From Lachnospiraceae bacterium (lineage in GTDB: Bacteria > Bacillota > Clostridia > Lachnospirales > Lachnospiraceae), in contig JAFZOS010000010.1 in the NCBI GenBank assembly GCA_017550535.1, positions 1 through 32,754 of the forward strand: a stretch of DNA of 32,754 nucleotides, in the 5' to 3' direction. A program made the translations under genes and the position numbers. The notes beneath the pieces are model-generated. The model searched no databases, had not been told where the DNA came from, and saw only the letters and a list, made by a program, of their open reading frames with translations. Below are positions 32,063 to 32,754 of this stretch, in pieces. Every line of letters starts with the position of its first letter. The first letter of the stretch is position 1.

Positions 32063-32754
32063 ATGGCAAAGAATTTCAAGGAGCTGACGGCAAACCTTGC
32101 GTCGATCAGCAGGAAGAAGGTTGCGGTAGCGGTAGCACAGGATCAGGCAGTGCTCGAGGCTATCAAGGCAGCAAAGGAACGTGATATCGCTGATGCGATA
32201 CTTGTAGGTGACGAGGACGAGATAAGGAAGATCGGAGAGTCACTCGGGATGAACATGGATGACTATACGATCATCGATGAGAAGGATGTCGTTGAGGCTT
32301 CACTTAAGGCAGTAAAGCTTGTGCATGACGGCGAGGCCGATATGTACATGAAGGGTCTGCTTCCGACAGCTACGTTCCTTCGCAGCGTGCTCAATAAGGA
32401 AGTCGGACTTCGTACGGGTAAGCCGCTTTCACACGTTGCAGTGTTTGAGATCCCGGGCTTTGACAGGCTCCTGTTCTTTACGGATGTTGCTTTTATGCCT
32501 TATCCCACGCTTGAGGATAAGAAGTGCATCATAGATTATACGGTTGAGGTTGCAAAGGCCTGCGGCGTTTCTATGCCCAAGGTTGCTCCTCTTGCCGCAC
32601 TTGAGACAGTTAACGAGAAGATGCCCTGCACCGTTGAGGCAGCCGAGCTTACGAGGCTTAATGCAGAAGGCGAGATCAAGGACTGCATAGTTGACGGCCC
32701 CCTTTCATTCGATATCGCGCTGTATAAGGAAGCAGCCGAGGAGAAGGGCGCAAC
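32063..32754 (+). CDS. ptb: Phosphate butyryltransferase, 5' part (runs off window end)
   Basis: An open frame from the ATG at 32063 to the window end gives about 230 residues without a stop. It begins MAKNFKELTANLASISRKKVAVAVAQD and has DAILVGDEDEIRKIGESLG, the conserved ADMYMKGLLPTATFLRSVLNKEVGLR, LSHVAVFEIPGFDRLLFFTD, and APLAALETVNEKMPCTVEAAEL. This pattern fits Ptb more than Pta. Ptb converts butyryl-CoA and phosphate to butyryl phosphate, the substrate of butyrate kinase (ATP yield). AGAAAGAAGGA lies upstream. buk would be expected next, outside the window. Codon usage is of the highly expressed type, as in the thl operon. Confidence 0.9.
   Translation, partial: MAKNFKELTANLASISRKKVAVAVAQDQAVLEAIKAAKERDIADAILVGDEDEIRKIGESLGMNMDDYTIIDEKDVVEASLKAVKLVHDGEADMYMKGLLPTATFLRSVLNKEVGLRTGKPLSHVAVFEIPGFDRLLFFTDVAFMPYPTLEDKKCIIDYTVEVAKACGVSMPKVAPLAALETVNEKMPCTVEAAELTRLNAEGEIKDCIVDGPLSFDIALYKEAAEEKGA

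Overview
The window looks like chromosomal DNA from a butyrate-forming member of the Clostridia, most likely Lachnospiraceae (Butyrivibrio/Roseburia-like). The evidence is a thl-crt-hbd-bcd-etfB-etfA butyrate operon with ptb further on, strong AGGAGG-type ribosome binding sites, sigma-A-like promoters (TTGnnn-17-TATAAT), a Clostridia-type Rex operator, and heavy AGG(Arg)/ATA(Ile) use in ordinary genes. The genus is inference. I see no rRNA, tRNA, CRISPR array, phage or transposase gene, and no gap above 300 bp lacks a gene.

Layout. (1) 1-9652: an exopolysaccharide/capsule cluster on +. It holds the tail of a sugar-nucleotide/phosphotransferase protein, a small HAD phosphatase, three family-2 glycosyltransferases, a polyprenyl-phosphate sugar-1-phosphate transferase that starts lipid-linked repeat assembly, a divergent ClpX-like unfoldase, and an MBOAT plus SGNH-like pair for O-acylation. 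Many of these genes overlap or abut. (2) 9649-15389: a CPBP membrane protease, two tandem RimK-like ATP-grasp ligases on -, a c-di-GMP phosphodiesterase with a degenerate GGDEF domain, an EamA exporter and an SDR that resembles the EF-P 5-aminopentanone reductase YmfI. (3) 15437-20395: thioredoxin reductase, a secreted SH3-NlpC/P60 wall hydrolase with its own promoter and terminator, and the divergent pair hflX/hpf, whose products act on hibernating ribosomes.

(4) 20445-27095: the butyrate operon. It has a consensus-like promoter, a near-perfect Rex box just after the predicted transcription start, a 63-bp tandem repeat between thl and crt, a structured 175-nt spacer between etfB and etfA, and a 32-bp perfect inverted repeat after etfA. 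It encodes acetyl-CoA to butyryl-CoA conversion with a Bcd/Etf complex. (5) 27113-32754: a membrane-bound diguanylate cyclase with a possibly leaderless start, a zinc/manganese-type ABC importer without a binding protein, an iron-type alcohol dehydrogenase, a small unknown protein, and the 5' part of ptb (phosphate butyryltransferase). The ptb gene runs off the window end and suggests the butyryl-phosphate/butyrate kinase route.

The most unusual items are the ClpX paralogue that has lost the RKH substrate loop but kept the ClpP-docking IGF, the paired ATP-grasp ligases of unknown substrate, and the repeat and hairpin elements that punctuate the butyrate operon.
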